This document shows, one piece after another, positions 27,030-36,440 of a DNA stretch of 64,000 nucleotides. The position numbers and the translations under genes are program-made. The notes beneath the pieces were generated by a model, which did no database searches, was not told the origin of the DNA, and saw only the letters and a program-made list of their open reading frames with translations. The DNA comes from Mangrovitalea sediminis (GTDB lineage: Bacteria > Pseudomonadota > Gammaproteobacteria > Pseudomonadales > Oleiphilaceae): positions 513,293-577,292 of the forward strand of contig NZ_NTLB01000005.1 of NCBI RefSeq assembly GCF_002514725.1, given 5' to 3'. How positions within the stretch are numbered: the first letter of the stretch is position 1; every line of letters begins with the position of its first letter.

Positions 27030-27482
27030 TTACCAGCAGTCCGTCGCGGTACCGGTAACGGATTGCGCCCCTTGATCGTTGATCTCAAAGGTGCCGCAAT
27101 CATCGTTCTTTTGCGCGTTTTCCGGCACGGCGTCAGCGGTGAAACCCGTTCCGCCGTTGTTCAGCACCACCGATACCGCATAGAAGGCCTCATTGGCACT
27201 CGGCACCTCCAGACACGTCGAGGCCCCACCCGTACAGGTTGTCGAGACTGAGGCATAGCCGAGATTCGCCAGACTGCTCGTGTAGGCATTGTTGGTGGCG
27301 TAGAACTTCTCCTCCTTCGACGCGATATCCAACAGGGTCGTTTTCGCGGACGTACGACGGGATTCCTGAACCTGTTTCTCATAGAGAGGCAGGGCTATCG
27401 CCGTCAGTATCCCGATGATGACCACCACGATCATCAACTCTATCAACGTAAACCCCTTCTGGTGACGACTGCCGCGTCGCAT
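27030..27482 (-). CDS. pilE: type IV minor pilin PilE
   Basis: A 150-residue pre-pilin. After a short basic leader ending in KG the prepilin peptidase site is [21 protein letters not shown], with the essential Glu at +5, then the long N-terminal helix and a globular domain with a C-terminal disulfide pair (DDCGTF ... TDCW). It is the last gene of the fimT-pilVWXY1E cluster, nine bases after pilY1, the place of PilE in Pseudomonas. It would join the priming complex at the pilus tip. Confidence 0.9.
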   Translation of the reverse strand: MRRGSRHQKGFTLIELMIVVVIIGILTAIALPLYEKQVQESRRTSAKTTLLDIASKEEKFYATNNAYTSSLANLGYASVSTTCTGGASTCLEVPSANEAFYAVSVVLNNGGTGFTADAVPENAQKNDDCGTFEINDQGAQSVTGTATDCW

Positions 27483-27491
27483 ACATAACTC

Positions 27492-30400
27492 CTATCGGAT
27501 TTGTGCCCAGGTCAATTGACCGCCGTTACTGCTGTATTCCGGGTTGATCTGTTGAACCACACCCTGCCCGTTGCTGGTCTGGTTGATCAGGTAGTGATCC
27601 ACCTTACCGTTGACGTTGGCACTGACCACAGACGGCGAGCCAGTGGCATTGGTGGTCACACCGCTGACAATCGATTCAGAGCTGATGTTGGAGAAGTACG
27701 AGACTGGGAGCGCCGCGCCTGTGGCGGGATTCAGCGCCATTGTCCAACCCTCGGCACTTTTCACCGAGCAGGTGAACGGTGAATTGTTTGGCGGTATCAC
27801 GGTGTTTACGACGAAAGCACCGAACGACTCGATCGGATTGAAGACAACCTGCTCAGTCTGGTTCGATGAGCCAATGCCAGTCACCCCCAGATACCCTGGC
27901 AAATCGAGGTACCACCCAAACTGGCCTGATGAGAGCGAGTTGTTGCTTACGGTGCGATACCCTGTCACCGCACCGGCGGACGTGTTGTAGGCACCGGTAA
28001 TCGTCTGTTCCTGCAATTCCTTGGTAGTAATGGGATTTGTCGGGCTCGGCGCAGACGATAACCCCGTCCAGCTCGCGTATTGTTTCGAGCCCAGACTGTT
28101 CCACCCCCCCATATCCCAATCCAGAATGCCGTAAAGCGACTGTTGGCCGGTAGCGTATTTAGCGGAGGAATCCGCGGTTTGGGCGATGGACTGCCCTGTT
28201 CCAAAGTCCACCATCAGTTGGCCACGCCCCTTGACAGAGGCCGTACTCAACACCATGACCTTGGTGGTGATCGGCTGATTGTTGGGTGTGGAGAACAGCG
28301 GGTTTGGCGTGGTGCCACCAAAGGTCGAGACGTGCCATTTCGAAGGGTCGCTGCTGGTCAGGTCAAAGCGCCACAGGTTGCCGTCAACGTCGCCCGCATA
28401 CACATAGTCGGTGATATGGTCACCATCCAGGTCCGCGGGCGTGACATAGGCAATGCCGTCAGGCGCCGTCGACGAGCCTGCGCCGGTGTCCAGAAAATAA
28501 GTATCCGAGAAGGCGCCGGTCGACGGATCGACCGTCATGGCATACATCCCGGCGTGCCCACCGGCACTGTCCAGGCCATTTCCGAACAGAATCGCCCACT
28601 TCCCATTGTGCAGACGACGGATCTGGGGCGTGCCATAGGTTTTACCCAAATACTGACCGCACTGACTATTGTTGGTGCACGAAAGTGTCGACGGCCCCCA
28701 TTCCCTCAGCACGGAGGTAGCAGAGAACTTACCCGGATCGGTGATATCGAGCGCATAGATCGCGTTGCCCCCCGCGCCCAATCCACCGACCAGCCAGGTG
28801 TGCCAGGCTTTGTTGTAGAAAAGATCGCCGGTACCGGGCGTCGCGTCTAAAAAGTAGTTATGGGCATAGTGGACAGAGGAATAGTCCGCAACGCCACTGT
28901 TGGCACTATTGTGAATGGCTTTGAGGACAGCCTGCGGCATGTAGGCGACCTCCTCATTGCCGTCATTGGCCGTCGCATCGTAGTTGCCGCTGCTAGTGTA
29001 GGCACCGGATTCGAAACCGTGCAGGAAGCCATCGTTGGCGCCGTCATAAACCATATTCGTGCGGGTCGCATAGGTACTCTTGAACGCTGAATAGGCCTCT
29101 GCGCTGGTACCATTCTCCGGTACGCTGGCAGCGGAACCTCCCGCCAAGTCGTCCGTCCAGACATCCGGATACGGAGACGCCGGCGGTCCGACCCAGACCG
29201 GACTGGAATGGATAATATCGCCGAGCACACTGCTGCGTGCCCGGAACATGCCCGTTCCGGAGCTGTTGATCTCGTTGGAGCGATCTCCCGTCAGGTAGGA
29301 AAGACGGTACTGCCCCTCATTGTCATCGTTTAACCAGCCCTGCTCTGTCGACGTGAGACTGGACCAGTTTAGGGGGATCCCCTGTGAACCACTCCAGGTC
29401 AGCAGCGTACGACCGCTCTCGGCGGTCATGCCCGTCGCACCAGTCGAGGGACAGACTCCGCCGGTAAGGACACAGGATGCATCCCAATTTGCCGTTGGGC
29501 TGATTGATGCCGCGCCAGTGCTGCTGTTAACCAGCAGGTCGTGCGACGTCAGCTGCCCCCACCAGTTATCAGTGTGGTAATAGGCCAGATAGACCTGAGT
29601 ACCAGTCTTGACCTCGCCGGATTGCTGTACGTTCAGACTCGCAGAGCTCGCGGACTGGTTGGCGGGAGCCGCCTGGAAACAGGTAATCTCGTGCACGTTA
29701 TCGCTGCCGCCGGTCGAACCCCCGAAGCCGAACTTGAACGAACTGGGCAGCGGACCGTTCGCCGATGTAATGCTCTGCTTCGTCAGGACGGGTACATAGC
29801 TGCCGCCGTTATAGCTGTACCAGAGACTCAACAATCCATCGTGGGTGACTTTCAGCTTGTAACTGACCGGCGTGGCCTGCGTTCTCTTGGTTGCGCTTTC
29901 GTTGGCAATCGGCGTATTCGAAGGCAGCACGACGTACGAATTGGGGATGACATCGTAGTCAGCAACAGCCTTACCCGTGTCCTGCGGGTCGAGGTAGGTA
30001 TAGGCCTTATTGTGGTAATACTGGGTCGTATAGTTGTCGTAATTCCACAGATCACCGCTTTTACAGGTGTTTTTTACGGCGTTCAGTTTATCGCTATATG
30101 AAAGCGTCGACGGATAATCATCGGGATAGTTGGCGTTCAACCATGACCACGCAATGTTGCCATATCCCCGCATGCCGATACGTCCCGGCTGATAGCCGGG
30201 CCCTGTGTGCGTGTTATCCGACGGATTGAGGAAGTTACCGTACTCGTCGATCCCCAGACCGAGATAGGCGCCGACCATGCCTTTATAGGGATTGTTAGAA
30301 TTGGAGCAGCTGTAGCCGAGACTCCCGCCCCAGGCCCCCAAGTTGGCCGCCTGAGTCCCATCGATCAAATAGAAACCGATACCATCCGCACCGTGCCCAC

Positions 30401-30797
30401 CCTGATTGTCACCGCCATAGGTATAGGTGGTGAAGGTCACCTGGACACCATCGTTGGTGGGATAGGTCGTGTTCGAGATAATGGCGCCCGCCTGATGGTA
30501 ATAGCAGGTGCCGTTGGCGCAGCCATTCGTCAGTCGTAGCGCACCATATCCGGGGGAATCGGCGTTGTTCGTGAGCCCCGTCTGCTGCTGAGAACCGTAA
30601 TAACTCAACCCCTTGCAGGCCGGGATGGTGCCGGAATTATCCCCCGCCGTCAGGCAGGCGCCTTCAAGTGCCGTCCAGTCCATCGTGGATGAGGTGCCGG
30701 TAAAGTTATCTTCCAGGGTCACCGCGACGGCTGTCTCCGCGATAAGCGATAGCCCCACAAGCAACAGAGGGAAAACGAAACGCATGGCCATCTTCAT
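27492..30797 (-). CDS. pilY1: PilY1-type pilus tip adhesin with lectin-like N-terminal domain
   Basis: An exported 1101-residue protein with a signal peptide ending near AVAV. Residues about 27-370 form a legume-lectin-like (ConA-type) region (FGFGGSTGGSDNVHEITCFQ, HGADGIGFYLIDG), not the von Willebrand A domain of the Pseudomonas protein. The C-terminal half (about 520-1060) is the PilY1 beta-propeller, with a calcium loop of the form DLDGDHITDYVYAGDVDG. PilY1 proteins sit at the pilus tip, help assembly and bind surfaces. The ATG overlaps the pilX stop (TGATG). Several aromatic, Cys-pair and Asn-rich stretches occur in the N-terminal part. Confidence 0.92.
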   Translation of the reverse strand: MKMAMRFVFPLLLVGLSLIAETAVAVTLEDNFTGTSSTMDWTALEGACLTAGDNSGTIPACKGLSYYGSQQQTGLTNNADSPGYGALRLTNGCANGTCYYHQAGAIISNTTYPTNDGVQVTFTTYTYGGDNQGGHGADGIGFYLIDGTQAANLGAWGGSLGYSCSNSNNPYKGMVGAYLGLGIDEYGNFLNPSDNTHTGPGYQPGRIGMRGYGNIAWSWLNANYPDDYPSTLSYSDKLNAVKNTCKSGDLWNYDNYTTQYYHNKAYTYLDPQDTGKAVADYDVIPNSYVVLPSNTPIANESATKRTQATPVSYKLKVTHDGLLSLWYSYNGGSYVPVLTKQSITSANGPLPSSFKFGFGGSTGGSDNVHEITCFQAAPANQSASSASLNVQQSGEVKTGTQVYLAYYHTDNWWGQLTSHDLLVNSSTGAASISPTANWDASCVLTGGVCPSTGATGMTAESGRTLLTWSGSQGIPLNWSSLTSTEQGWLNDDNEGQYRLSYLTGDRSNEINSSGTGMFRARSSVLGDIIHSSPVWVGPPASPYPDVWTDDLAGGSAASVPENGTSAEAYSAFKSTYATRTNMVYDGANDGFLHGFESGAYTSSGNYDATANDGNEEVAYMPQAVLKAIHNSANSGVADYSSVHYAHNYFLDATPGTGDLFYNKAWHTWLVGGLGAGGNAIYALDITDPGKFSATSVLREWGPSTLSCTNNSQCGQYLGKTYGTPQIRRLHNGKWAILFGNGLDSAGGHAGMYAMTVDPSTGAFSDTYFLDTGAGSSTAPDGIAYVTPADLDGDHITDYVYAGDVDGNLWRFDLTSSDPSKWHVSTFGGTTPNPLFSTPNNQPITTKVMVLSTASVKGRGQLMVDFGTGQSIAQTADSSAKYATGQQSLYGILDWDMGGWNSLGSKQYASWTGLSSAPSPTNPITTKELQEQTITGAYNTSAGAVTGYRTVSNNSLSSGQFGWYLDLPGYLGVTGIGSSNQTEQVVFNPIESFGAFVVNTVIPPNNSPFTCSVKSAEGWTMALNPATGAALPVSYFSNISSESIVSGVTTNATGSPSVVSANVNGKVDHYLINQTSNGQGVVQQINPEYSSNGGQLTWAQIR

Positions 30798-31351
30798 CAG
30801 AGTGCTCCCAGATCAACAACGCCGCTGGAAAGTTCGAACGTGCTTTTGATGATGGATACAGCGTTGGCATTGCCACCGAATCCCAGCGCTGTAATTTCGT
30901 AAACCTGTCCTTGACCATTCGAGGACAGCCCCAGGTATTGGATATAGAACTGTGGATAGGCGTAGTAGGTTCCCTTGCCGCCGGAACTGGAGATATCCGA
31001 CGCATTCACTCCTGGCGCGGAAGTATCCGTGTAGCCGTTGGTCAGCGCCGCTAACGGCGCATTCTTTATGCTCACCGCGTTCGTGCAGATCGTTGCTGCC
31101 GTCAAGGCCGCCGCGCAATTGCTGCTCTGAGGCAACGGCGATGTAACGGATTGATCGATCAACGATTCCGCGTGATGTAGCGCTACCTGTGCCATCTGCA
31201 ACGCCCGCGCCTTTTCCTTGACGCTGCCGGCGACCTTCTCCTGTAACCCCGCACCGCGGAACATGCTTACCCCGAGAATACTCAGGACCAGCAGCAGCAA
31301 AATGCTTGCTATGAGAACGAACCCCGATTGCCGACGAGTTGGTTGGCCCAT
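30797..31351 (-). CDS. pilX: type IV minor pilin PilX
   Basis: A 184-residue pilin-like protein. The N-terminus RRQSGFVLIASILLLLVLSILG is a class III-like leader: the mature part begins with F and lacks the Glu at +5, which is usual for PilX. A globular domain follows with a Cys pair (SSNCAAAL ... ATICTNAV). I use the ATG at 31351, behind GGGGGAG; an upstream TTG (31366) is less likely. It follows pilW with 11 bases between. Confidence 0.88.
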   Translation of the reverse strand: MGQPTRRQSGFVLIASILLLLVLSILGVSMFRGAGLQEKVAGSVKEKARALQMAQVALHHAESLIDQSVTSPLPQSSNCAAALTAATICTNAVSIKNAPLAALTNGYTDTSAPGVNASDISSSGGKGTYYAYPQFYIQYLGLSSNGQGQVYEITALGFGGNANAVSIIKSTFELSSGVVDLGAL

Positions 31352-31362
31352 GACACTCCCCC

Positions 31363-32109
31363 TCAACGCACGTTTTGCATGAGTGCTAAGACACTATGAA
31401 TCGGCGGCAAGGTACTGTTCTGACCAGCCTGCCCCGCCAGCGGGTTATCGAAGGTGAGTGCCAACTTGACGGAGTTCACCAGAGACCATTCCTTGCTGCT
31501 CAGTTGGTCCGCCGGCAAATATTGCAGCGCCGATCCACTCCCTGTTGTATCCACGCCGTAGAGCACCGTCATCGCCTTCACGCCAGAGACAATGGTCTCC
31601 GGCGCCTTACCGTTGACCGAACACTGGAAATCCCCACTGTTGCTCACGGAAAAAGTATTGGTGACCAATGTCCCGGTGGTCTCGGCCTGCCCCAGACAAT
31701 CGAGGGTATTGACGTTGCTATCGGCGATGAAGCGTACCGACAGGGTATCGCCCGGCGCTGCAGCAGCATGGGTGCCGCTGATAACCTGACCGATGGCAAA
31801 GGAACCGCTGGCCGCAAAATCGTTGGTCGAATACGGAGAAGCCGGGGCCGGCGTTTGGTAGTTCAGGTAAACCGGATAGTAACCCGCCATATGGACGGTA
31901 TTCGCGGCGACCGTCAGCGCGAGGCGCTCACTCCCCTGCAAATCGCTAAGGCTGTTTTCCGTCGAAAATGTGCCTCGCGTCGATTGCCAGATGGTAAAGA
32001 GGATCAGCAGCAGGAAGGTGCTGAGCAGAATGGCGATCATGACCGAAATCAGGCTGAGTCCGGACTGCCGGCCACAACGGTTGCCGTGAATTCTTGCGGA
32101 GGTCTTCAT
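31363..32109 (-). CDS. pilW: type IV minor pilin PilW
   Basis: A 248-residue minor pilin. The leader ends QSG and the mature protein begins LSLISVMIAILLSTFLLLI, with the long hydrophobic helix, then a globular domain (SDLQGSERLALTVAANTVHMAGY) typical of PilW. It overlaps pilV by the ATGA motif, which implies translational coupling. The C-terminus carries a long Ser/Leu-rich extension with PilW-like GVKAMTVLYGVD. Confidence 0.9.
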   Translation of the reverse strand: MKTSARIHGNRCGRQSGLSLISVMIAILLSTFLLLILFTIWQSTRGTFSTENSLSDLQGSERLALTVAANTVHMAGYYPVYLNYQTPAPASPYSTNDFAASGSFAIGQVISGTHAAAAPGDTLSVRFIADSNVNTLDCLGQAETTGTLVTNTFSVSNSGDFQCSVNGKAPETIVSGVKAMTVLYGVDTTGSGSALQYLPADQLSSKEWSLVNSVKLALTFDNPLAGQAGQNSTLPPIHSVLALMQNVR

Positions 32110-32645
32110 AGCACGCTCACCAAGCTATAGGTCTTGGCCGTCGCCGTTGTTGAGTTTGTCGCCTGGGTTCCGGTGTTCACCGCAGCCGCAATCTTCATTC
32201 GCCAATTGATGGTGATTTTGCAGGTATCCGGCGTGCCGATTTGACAGGCGACGATTCCGGACGCGCCTGGAATTTGCTGACGTAAATCGTCTCCCCATTG
32301 CCGCAGGTCGTAACTGGCCAGTTCCGTGGGGCTGCAGGTCGAGGAGGAACAGTCCTTGGTGATGGAAGACAGGGTCGGATCGCTGAGGACGGTCGTACTG
32401 TTCTTTGATGTGACCGAAATAGGCGTGGTGGAAAACAGGCCATCGGCCCAGTAACCGGGATTAGCCGTGATGGCATCCGCCATGCTTTGGGCCTCCACCG
32501 CGACAATGGATTCGTAACGAGCGCCCGATGTGGTGCTCAGCGTATTGGCCTGCAGGGCGGCCATGCCCAACAGGCCAAAGGCTATCACCACAAGGGCAAC
32601 CAGGACCTCGACCAGAGTGAACCCTGCGGAAGCTCTCGCCGTCAT
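32106..32645 (-). CDS. pilV: type IV minor pilin PilV
   Basis: A 179-residue minor pilin. The prepilin site is SAG|FTLVEVLVALVVIAFGLLG, with Glu at +5, then AALQANTLSTTSGARYESI, the PilV signature. Cysteine pairs (DCSSSTC, VACQIGTPDTCK) follow. It overlaps fimT and pilW by four bases on each side. Confidence 0.92.
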   Translation of the reverse strand: MTARASAGFTLVEVLVALVVIAFGLLGMAALQANTLSTTSGARYESIVAVEAQSMADAITANPGYWADGLFSTTPISVTSKNSTTVLSDPTLSSITKDCSSSTCSPTELASYDLRQWGDDLRQQIPGASGIVACQIGTPDTCKITINWRMKIAAAVNTGTQATNSTTATAKTYSLVSVL

Positions 32646-33226
32646 GGACAGACTCCCGGATTGTTGGTTTCAGTGTCGGTATAGGTTTTCCCCGTCATGG
32701 GAACAATAAGGCAATGGCGCCACTGGGGATCGTTGGCAGCGTTGTGCAGCGACAGTACGCCCGGAGTGGTCGCGCCCATGCGGTTGATGGTCAACCAATC
32801 GAGATTACCGGAGAAATTGCCGGGTTGACCCGCCGTCCCCGTGAGCGTATCCGCCTGAGTACCACCGGCGAGGGGCGAATGCACCCGCAACAAGGCATCA
32901 CCCTGGGTGGACTGCAGTGTGTGATCACCATTGAAGTCGCTGAAAATGATCCAGCCTGTGCCCCAAGAGGCGCTGTCGCTGCAGGATTGCAGATCCTTCG
33001 ACGCACAGATAGTGACCGGGATACCGCGTGAAACAGCGGAGATACGGGCAAACTCGACGTCACCGTTGAGATCGTTCATCTCGCTGGCAATCCGGTCGCC
33101 GGTCTGAACGTTTTCGTAGGACGGCAGCGCAAACATCAAGAAGATGGCGATGACAGCCAACACCACCATCAATTCGATCAGCGTGACGCCCTGATAACGA
33201 GTCAGCGGTCGAAGAGCTCTTTTCAT
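32642..33226 (-). CDS. fimT: GspH/FimT-family pseudopilin
   Basis: A 194-residue prepilin-like protein that heads the minor pilin operon. The site is YQG|VTLIELMVVLAVIAIFLMFALPSYENVQ, then a GspH/FimT domain with Cys pair (VTICASKDLQSCSD) and SWGTGWIIFSDFNGD, typical of the family. The Pseudomonas cluster has fimT and fimU here; only one is present. Start at 33226 (GGGA upstream) is preferred to the longer frame to 33313. Confidence 0.85.
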   Translation of the reverse strand: MKRALRPLTRYQGVTLIELMVVLAVIAIFLMFALPSYENVQTGDRIASEMNDLNGDVEFARISAVSRGIPVTICASKDLQSCSDSASWGTGWIIFSDFNGDHTLQSTQGDALLRVHSPLAGGTQADTLTGTAGQPGNFSGNLDWLTINRMGATTPGVLSLHNAANDPQWRHCLIVPMTGKTYTDTETNNPGVCP

Positions 33227-33747
33227 CGGCATTCCCAAGGCACCGGTGCGCCTACCACTAGGAAAACTTGCACTCATCATTACCCGAATGTTTGCGATTG
33301 GCTTGGCAGGCACAGTAGTTGTCGTATTAACGCCTCGCGCTTCCTGCCGCAGCTACGACGACCTTCGCCGAAACTTACGCCAGGCTGCATTGGTGATAGA
33401 AAAGGGTTGGAGTTTGATCAATGTGAAAAATGAGCCAGATCAACGTCCCAGGGCATCATTACTCGTGCCACATCCCATTGATTCTTCCGTTTTTATTTGA
33501 ATATCCGTGGATTAGTGGCCCATTAATTTTTTTTCACCCTGAAGACATCTAACGGCAAAGACCTCGCTGGCAACATGGCAGCCGCATCTTGGCTCTACCG
33601 TGACAGCTATCTCGGCAAAGAGTTCCGGAGCGACCTCTGTTCCAGATTGATTGAGAGGTTTAATCCAGCGCGGACAGCGCGAAAACCGGAGGGGTGCCTG
33701 AGCAGGGGCGTCAAGAAAACTTGACGTAGGTCATCGGCCAAACAGCG
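33227..33747. other. intergenic, no convincing gene
   Basis: About 520 bases between divergent fimT and the Panacea-domain gene. Short frames at 33246-33500 (+) and 33607-33822 (-) lack ribosome sites and family likeness. A run of eight T occurs near 33528. The promoter of the pilin operon should lie in 33240-33330, but none is clear. Confidence 0.45.
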
Positions 33748-33776
33748 TTGTATGGGTATGTTTGTCCGGACATAAT
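33748..33776 (+). promoter_or_regulatory. promoter with overlapping TGTCCGGACA palindrome
   Basis: TTGTAT, a 17-base spacer and CATAAT make a fair sigma-70 promoter; the perfect palindrome TGTCCGGACA (33763-33772) covers the spacer and the -10. A second dyad GGCAT-GGAT-ATGCC lies at 33867-33880. Both precede the Panacea gene. Confidence 0.5.
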
Positions 33777-33904
33777 AGAGAGGGACCGACCGGGCATCCG
33801 ATCGTCCATTACGATCGATCAAGGACCGTCGTCAGTCTTAGTCCTCAGCTTTGGTGTAAACGTAACGGCATGGATATGCCACAACGCTAGTCAGAATCGC
33901 CGCC

Positions 33905-34399
33905 ATGGAAACGCCTGTCGACCGAAACAAACTTTACGCGCTCAGCGATTACATCATCCGCTATTCCGTCAAAAACGGAATTCCTGTCAACGTCATCAAG
34001 GTACAACGACTGCTTTATGTCGCCTATGCCTGGCATTTGGCGTTTTTCGGCAAGAAAACGCTCTTTACTGAAACCTTCGAAGCCTGGAAATTCGGTCCGG
34101 TATGTAGAACCCTCCATGACCGTTTTCAGGGACAACGGGATGTACGACAACCCCTGACATTATCCGACTGCTGGTATTCCTCCCCGCCAGAGACGGTGAT
34201 CGGTCGCCGCGAGCGACTCCACCTCGACAATGTACTCAACACCTATGCGGATATGTCGGCCGACGAGCTCGAGGACATGCTTCGTTATGAAACGCCCTGG
34301 CGCGAAGCCCGTGCCGGCCTTGCCGCCCACGAGGACAGTAGCCGTCCGATACCCCAGGAAGTGATCTACAGCTATTACAAGAGCAGAGTTCACTTGTAA
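33905..34399 (+). CDS. Panacea (SocA/DUF4065) domain protein, lone
   Basis: A 164-residue soluble protein. The family signature is clear: VIKVQRLLYVAYAWHLAFFGKKTLFTETFEAWKFGPV. Panacea-domain proteins are antitoxins in many two-gene toxin-antitoxin pairs and also occur in phage and mobile elements; SocA of Caulobacter is a proteolytic adaptor for its toxin. No partner is seen: the next gene is a LysR regulator on the other strand (10 bases overlap tail to tail), and upstream there is no good small frame. It may therefore be solitary or a relic. A promoter with palindrome lies upstream. Confidence 0.82.
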   Translation: METPVDRNKLYALSDYIIRYSVKNGIPVNVIKVQRLLYVAYAWHLAFFGKKTLFTETFEAWKFGPVCRTLHDRFQGQRDVRQPLTLSDCWYSSPPETVIGRRERLHLDNVLNTYADMSADELEDMLRYETPWREARAGLAAHEDSSRPIPQEVIYSYYKSRVHL

Positions 34400-35235
34400 T
34401 CGGATACCAGAGACCTCAAGGCGTCGGCAACGGCCTCTACCCGGGGGGAACGACGGACATCCGGGTGAATCACGAGCCACGCTGTGCGTGAAACCGGGCA
34501 TGGAAGGTGAGGGACAGGCACCAGTTCAGGCGCGCCTTCCCCCAGGAAATGCGGCAGCACAGCCACGCCATACCCCTCGCGGCAAGCCTGAAAAAGGACA
34601 TTCAGGTCATTGCTGCGCAGCGAAAAGGAACGGTTCCCTGCCAAGCTCTCCAGCCAACGCTGTTGCGGTGTCTGGCTAAGGCTCTCGTCATAGCCCAGAA
34701 ACTGCCAGGTCGCTTCATCCCCTGCCAGCCATTCCTCACGGGCATATAGCCCAAACTCGAAGGTGATCAGAGGACGTGCGGCCAGTCCGGGCGTTACCGG
34801 GCGATCGAAGCGCACCGCGATGTCGGCTTCGCGCCGGTTAAGATCGGCTTCACGGTTTTCGCCAATCAACTCCAGACTGATACCAGGCCAGCGCTGATGA
34901 AAGGCCGTCAGTCGCGGTACCAGAAAATGCGCTGCAACGGCCGGCGGAGCGGATACGCGAACACGCCCACTCACCGCTCCCACGCCCAGCGCGGCTCGTC
35001 CGAATCCCAGCGCTTCAGCCTCCATGCGCCTGGCCTGCTTGAGCAACGTTTCACCTTCCTGCGTGAGCATCCAACCCCGCGCCATACGATCGAACAACCG
35101 TAAGCCCGTGGCAGCTTCCAAGCCGCCAATGCGGCGGGCCACCGTGGAATGTTCAACATTCAACACCCTTGCTGTCGCCGACAGGCTGCCTTGACGGGAT
35201 AGTTCAATGAAGTAACGGATGTCATCCCAGTTCAT
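34390..35235 (-). CDS. LysR-family transcriptional regulator
   Basis: A 281-residue regulator with an N-terminal winged helix (DDIRYFIELSRQGSLSATARVLNVEHSTVARRIGGLEAATG, about 2-60) and a C-terminal effector-binding domain. Start at 35235 is chosen as the family begins MNWDDIRYF; a longer frame exists to 35307. It is divergent from the MDR oxidoreductase, and a 30-bp inverted repeat lies between, the usual arrangement for control of the neighbour. Confidence 0.92.
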   Translation of the reverse strand: MNWDDIRYFIELSRQGSLSATARVLNVEHSTVARRIGGLEAATGLRLFDRMARGWMLTQEGETLLKQARRMEAEALGFGRAALGVGAVSGRVRVSAPPAVAAHFLVPRLTAFHQRWPGISLELIGENREADLNRREADIAVRFDRPVTPGLAARPLITFEFGLYAREEWLAGDEATWQFLGYDESLSQTPQQRWLESLAGNRSFSLRSNDLNVLFQACREGYGVAVLPHFLGEGAPELVPVPHLPCPVSRTAWLVIHPDVRRSPRVEAVADALRSLVSDYK

Positions 35236-35276
35236 TTGCCGAACGGTCAACGCAGATTCTGTGTTTTTTTGCACAC

Positions 35277-35306
35277 TGAATGGCTCTTTTTTTGGAATTC
35301 CATTCA
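35277..35306. promoter_or_regulatory. inverted repeat between LysR gene and MDR gene
   Basis: TGAATGG and CCATTCA (seven-base arms) are separated by 16 bases that contain a run of seven T and GGAATT. Position and size suit a LysR-type site (T-N11-A is not perfect). Confidence 0.5.
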
Positions 35307-35355
35307 TTTTTGCTCAGTGTAATCTGTCCACTCAAGCGAAACTGGAGCCTCAGCC

Positions 35356-36324
35356 ATGAAAGCCATCCTTTTTTCACGCACAGGTTTGCCAGAAGAGGTC
35401 CTGAGCCTGGGAACCGCACTGGAACCCACCCCTGCCCCGGACCAGGTTCTGATCCGAGTCACCACCCGCTCCATCCAGCCTGCTGATTTACTGTTTATCG
35501 AGGGCCGTTACCGCTATACACCGAGCTTTCCCCAGATCGCCGGTTTCGATGCTGTCGGCACCGTTATCGATACGGGCCCTGGCGTGACGGACCTTGCACA
35601 GGGAACCCGAGTGGCCTTCCGGGGCGTTGGGGCCTGGGCCGAGATGGCTGTTGCGTCCAGATCAAGGGTCTATCCGGTACCAGAGGCCCTATCTGATGAC
35701 GTGGCAAGTCAGTTCGCGCTGAATCCGTTGACGGCCTGGGGCTTGATCGATGAGTGCAGGCTTGCGCCAGGCGCCCGTCTACTGATTACGGCAGGACGTT
35801 CAATTGTCGCGAGCCTGCTGACCCTCCTCGCCCGACGCCAGGGACTGAACCCTGTACTGCTGATCCGGAATGAAGACGGCTATGTCACCGTTGATGGCAA
35901 TGACGGGAGTGTGATTGCCCACGCGGCGAGCGTCGCCCAGGTTCTGCAGGGCACCTTAAAGGGCGAAGGCTTCAACGCCGTGCTGGATGCGGTGGGAGGC
36001 GTCGATAGCCTGGCACTGATCGACGCATTATTGCCGGGAGGTCGCCTGGTCACCTATGGCCTGTTAAGCGACACTGATATCACGCTGAAGGGATCTACGC
36101 TGCTCCGCAAAAACCTTATCTGGCAAGGCTTCGGTATCGAAAAGTGGGTTAGCGAAAAAACGCCGGAAGACATGCACGAAGCAACCCGTGAATTATGGGC
36201 GGTGCTCGCCGAACACCCCCATGTCATGCCGGTGATCGGACGCTTCCCGCTGGAGCGGTTTCAGGAAGCCCTGCAGGCCGTACGCAATGCGACACGGCCG
36301 GGAAAGGTGCTCCTGACGAACTGA
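35356..36324 (+). CDS. MDR-family zinc-type alcohol dehydrogenase / quinone oxidoreductase
   Basis: A 322-residue medium-chain dehydrogenase/reductase. The N-terminal GroES-like part (VLIRVTTRSIQPADLLFIEGRY, PQIAGFDAVGTVIDTGPGV) and the Rossmann part (LAPGARLLITAGRSIVASLL) are recognisable, but the coenzyme loop is degenerate, GRSIVAS rather than the classical GxGxxG, and no catalytic-zinc cysteine is seen. So it belongs to the quinone oxidoreductase / enoyl reductase-like branch. Likely target of the divergent LysR. GGAG lies eight bases before the ATG. Confidence 0.85.
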   Translation: MKAILFSRTGLPEEVLSLGTALEPTPAPDQVLIRVTTRSIQPADLLFIEGRYRYTPSFPQIAGFDAVGTVIDTGPGVTDLAQGTRVAFRGVGAWAEMAVASRSRVYPVPEALSDDVASQFALNPLTAWGLIDECRLAPGARLLITAGRSIVASLLTLLARRQGLNPVLLIRNEDGYVTVDGNDGSVIAHAASVAQVLQGTLKGEGFNAVLDAVGGVDSLALIDALLPGGRLVTYGLLSDTDITLKGSTLLRKNLIWQGFGIEKWVSEKTPEDMHEATRELWAVLAEHPHVMPVIGRFPLERFQEALQAVRNATRPGKVLLTN

Positions 36325-36440
36325 GCCGGCTCAACCCGGAAAACCTGAATCACATCATGCCGGAGATGGCTTGCGCAATAACCGGCATGAGCCAACAGCC
36401 AACCATCAATCGCAGTGAGCAACTGCTCCGGGGTGTCACC

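Noticed and set aside
28080..28850. 256-codon plus-strand frame inside pilY1
   Set aside because: Antisense to a recognised adhesin; no start signal or domain.
33246..33822. Short frames (84 and 71 codons) considered as a toxin partner for the Panacea protein
   Set aside because: Neither is adjacent in the usual order nor has a ribosome site or toxin likeness.
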